A stretch of DNA of 64,000 bases from JAAZLS01 sp964585925. GTDB taxonomy: Bacteria > Bacillota > Dethiobacteria > DTU022. A program made the translations under genes and the position numbers. Below, one piece after another: positions 62,054-64,000 of this stretch. Below the pieces are notes generated by a model. That model made no database searches and was not told the origin of the DNA. It saw only the letters and a program-made list of their open reading frames with translations. Where the stretch lies: the NCBI GenBank assembly GCA_964585925.1, contig CAZPFS010000003.1, positions 20,086-84,085 of the forward strand. Direction: 5' to 3'. How positions within the stretch are numbered: position 1 is the first letter of the stretch; each line of letters opens with the position of its first letter.

Positions 62054-62558
62054 AGTAAGGTCGCCTCCCTTTTTCCGGCAATCTAAAATCGATAATAAAA
62101 ACCTGTTCTTTCCGGCCTCCTACGCGTTTAAACCTGTCCGCCCCTGACTCTCACCCCCTGAATATCATTGTGCGTCGCCACCGGCTGTGCAAAACAGGAA
62201 ACCCAACTCCTTCTAGTGACGCCGGCAAGAGGTAAAAGAGTTGGCAATGTTTTATGTATTCGGGATACACCTTTGCAAACCTTCTCCGACAAGAAAAATT
62301 ATTTTAAATATATTTTACATTTTGTCGGAACATCAGGCAGCGGGTTATTCCTTATTTCGATATAATTCTTTTAAGTGGGAGGTTTTTATATCGGTTTCGG
62401 GATTTCTTAGGAAATCATTTTCTTCGCTTCGCCTATGGTATAATTATGTAAATATGCCAAATTTATATTCAGGAGAATTAAATTGAATTTAGCAGAGGGG
62501 ATTCCAAAGTGAAAATGAGGCTGGTATTCAACGTTGTTTCATACCGGGTGCAGTCTAT
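62054..62558. other. Gene-free spacer upstream of lplA and the symporter gene
   Basis: About 500 bp with no supported gene. Visible structures are CCAACTC (62203-62209) paired with GAGTTGG (62238-62244), and TCCGACAA (62285-62292) paired with TTGTCGGA (62332-62339) across an AT-rich gap. An extended -10 TGGTATAAT (62436-62444) lies 115 bp before lplA. A tiny frame starting TTG at about 62484 after AGGAGA is too short to call. Base composition becomes very AT-rich from about 62250. Confidence 0.5.
62436..62444 (+). promoter_or_regulatory. Extended -10 promoter of lplA
   Basis: TGGTATAAT is a perfect extended -10. The -35 region is poor. The transcript leader would be about 105 nt. Confidence 0.55.
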
Positions 62559-63548
62559 ATGATTTATATCCCGAATGATTCAACAAACCCATATTATAAT
62601 CTTGCACTTGAAGAATATATATTAAAGCAATTTGATTTGGATGAAAATATCGTTTTGATATGGCAAAACAGGCCGACGGTAGTTGTAGGTAGATTTCAGA
62701 ATACAATAGAAGAAATTAATCATGATTTTGTTGATAATATGTCAATTTCAGTAGTTCGACGGATGTCGGGAGGAGGGGCGGTCTATCATGATCTGGGCAA
62801 TTTGAATTTTACCTTTATAGTAAAATATGATCCAAAAAAATCTTTAGATTTTAAAGCATTTATTGATCCGGTGGTAAAAACCCTAAACATCTTGGGAATA
62901 AAAGCAGAATTCAGCAGTAGAAACGATATAACCATTGATGGAAAAAAGTTTTCCGGAAATGCCCAGTATATATCAAAAAACAAGCTTTTACATCACGGCA
63001 CGCTGCTATTCAAATCAAATATAAACAATATGCAGCAAGCTTTAAATGTTGGTAATGACAAGATTGAATCAAAAGGCATCAAATCTGTACGTAATAGGGT
63101 AACGAATATTGCCGATCACCTAAAACCAAATATTACGATCAATGATTTTAAACAAATATTATTGCGGAATATCTTTAACAATAAAGCGATAACTACATGT
63201 CATCTAAGTTCAACCGATATTAACATTATTCAAAAACTAATGATAGGAAAATATATAACGTGGGAATGGAATTATGGTGAATCTCCGGAATATAACTTTA
63301 AGAACTCTCTTAGATTCAAGTTTGGCAAGGTCGAGGTCAGGCTCAATGTTAAAAATGGCATAATAAAAAAATGTAAAATATATGGCGATTTTCTCGGTAT
63401 GGGAGATATATTGAACATTGAGGCATTGTTAATAGGCCAAAAGGCTGGGAAGCCGGATATCCGTTCGGTATTGTCAAGTGTAAACGTAGAGGAATATTTT
63501 GGAAAAATAACCGTTGATGAGATTATGAAATGTTTTGAGGGAATCTAA
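62559..63548 (+). CDS. lplA: Lipoate-protein ligase A
   Basis: 329 aa. It attaches scavenged lipoate to lipoyl domains. Features are NPYYNLALEEYIL near residue 10, WQNRPTVVVGRFQN near 35, RRMSGGGAVYHDLGNLN near 67 and the lipoyl-AMP contact KKFSGNAQY near 128. A C-terminal accessory domain is present. Codons are strongly A/T-ending, unlike every gene upstream, and the gene is flanked by an AT-rich spacer and a direct duplication. These are signs of recent acquisition. Confidence 0.92.
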   Translation: MIYIPNDSTNPYYNLALEEYILKQFDLDENIVLIWQNRPTVVVGRFQNTIEEINHDFVDNMSISVVRRMSGGGAVYHDLGNLNFTFIVKYDPKKSLDFKAFIDPVVKTLNILGIKAEFSSRNDITIDGKKFSGNAQYISKNKLLHHGTLLFKSNINNMQQALNVGNDKIESKGIKSVRNRVTNIADHLKPNITINDFKQILLRNIFNNKAITTCHLSSTDINIIQKLMIGKYITWEWNYGESPEYNFKNSLRFKFGKVEVRLNVKNGIIKKCKIYGDFLGMGDILNIEALLIGQKAGKPDIRSVLSSVNVEEYFGKITVDEIMKCFEGI

Positions 63549-63710
63549 AACACATGGGGACGGTTCTTTTGTGTTGCTACCAACTATACCTACTATAATA
63601 TTTCCCGACAATCGCAGTAAATCTAAAAGCCTATCTTTTGAATAAATTAAGCGGTTTACCGGCGGTAGCTTTGGATTTAGTGCAAAAGATCTATAAGAAC
63701 AATCCTAGGC
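63547..63710. repeat. 164-bp direct repeat, copy 1
   Basis: It begins right at the lplA stop with AAAACACATGGGGACGG and ends AACAATCCTAGGC. Copy 2 follows after a 5-bp spacer (AACCG) with one base different. The GGGGACGGTTCTTTTGTG core resembles repeats seen beside REP-type transposase genes in other Firmicutes (from memory). Confidence 0.9.
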
Positions 63711-63715
63711 AACCG

Positions 63716-63879
63716 AAAACACATGGGGACGGTTCTTTTGTGTTGCTACCAACTATACCTACTATAGTATTTCCCGACAATCGCAGTAAATCTAAAAGCC
63801 TATCTTTTGAATAAATTAAGCGGTTTACCGGCGGTAGCTTTGGATTTAGTGCAAAAGATCTATAAGAACAATCCTAGGC
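63716..63879. repeat. 164-bp direct repeat, copy 2
   Basis: It matches copy 1 along its length except for one A-to-G change (ACTATAATA becomes ACTATAGTA). No transposase gene is seen in or next to either copy within the window. Confidence 0.9.
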
Positions 63880-63887
63880 CGCCGTAG

Positions 63888-64000
63888 TGTGCTTTTATCA
63901 ACCAAGATCACCCCTCGGCTAACTATATCGTTCGTATCACTCCGGCTGCCGTTGAACAGTTGATAGTTACAAAAAAGGGTGAAAACGCCGATGGATATTA
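63888..64000 (+). other. Open frame at the window edge, possible gene fragment without visible start
   Basis: After a TAG at 63885 one frame stays open to the window end and has protein-like composition (for example ANYIVRITPAAVEQLIV). No start codon or ribosome site was found, so it is either a decayed 5' end or the remnant of a gene cut by the adjacent duplication. The family is not recognised. Confidence 0.25.

Noticed and set aside
63547..63879. Insertion sequence
   Set aside because: No transposase frame or terminal inverted repeats could be identified; only a direct duplication is visible.

Overview
The window reads as chromosome from an anaerobic, endospore-former-type Firmicute (class Clostridia, Peptococcaceae/Desulfotomaculum-like by inference). 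Supporting signs are strong AGGAGG ribosome-binding sites with many GTG and TTG starts, a HrcA/CIRCE-controlled groESL, an iron-sulfur-type PurF, a membrane pyrophosphatase, a DUF2512 membrane protein, and catabolic genes typical of amino-acid- or purine-fermenting anaerobes. No rRNA, tRNA, prophage, CRISPR array or intact transposase was seen. Most genes lie on the minus strand.

Layout. 0-24.5 kb is mainly housekeeping: the 5' part of hppA, a shortened purine cluster (purE-purL-purF), groES-groEL, an ATP-grasp ligase with a previously uncalled 57-aa protein, a phosphodiesterase, a two-gene chromate-type transporter, a sugar epimerase, pyrF, hsp20, an LCP protein with murC, the tRNA t6A operon (tsaE-tsaB-rimI-tsaD), azlCD, an ABC-F ATPase, and a TetR gene with a clear promoter and operator followed by an SDR gene. 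24.6-38.7 kb is a visibly more AT-rich catabolic block: a cysteine-desulfidase-like enzyme, an unknown 300-aa protein, an M28-like protein with an altered metal site, a complete LIV-type ABC transporter, an amidohydrolase and an M20 amidohydrolase. It faces a divergent sigma-54 activator, and a -24/-12 promoter plus two identical palindromes lie between them.

38.7-59.6 kb is a purine/ureide catabolic island. It holds a three-subunit molybdenum hydroxylase (xdhB-xdhC-xdhA) and the accessory set of the selenium-dependent molybdenum hydroxylases (yqeB, a MoeA-like protein with a Cys tail, an XdhC/CoxI protein, a ModE-like regulator and a fused YqeC-MocA). It also holds the oxamate carbamoyltransferase genes (fdrA split into two ORFs, allG, allH), a carbamate kinase, an ATCase-like carbamoyltransferase, a cyclase-family amidohydrolase, an NCS2 purine permease, a CoA-transferase and a PucR regulator. 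Read together, these genes would import purines or ureides, oxidise a heterocycle, release carbamoyl phosphate from a ureido compound, and make ATP with carbamate kinase.

59.8-64 kb holds a DUF2512 gene, a sodium:solute symporter, a strikingly AT-rich lipoate-protein ligase gene, and a 164-bp direct duplication. Several families of short palindromic or tandem repeats sit between genes (near 0.7, 5.0, 20.8, 43.5 and 63.6 kb).
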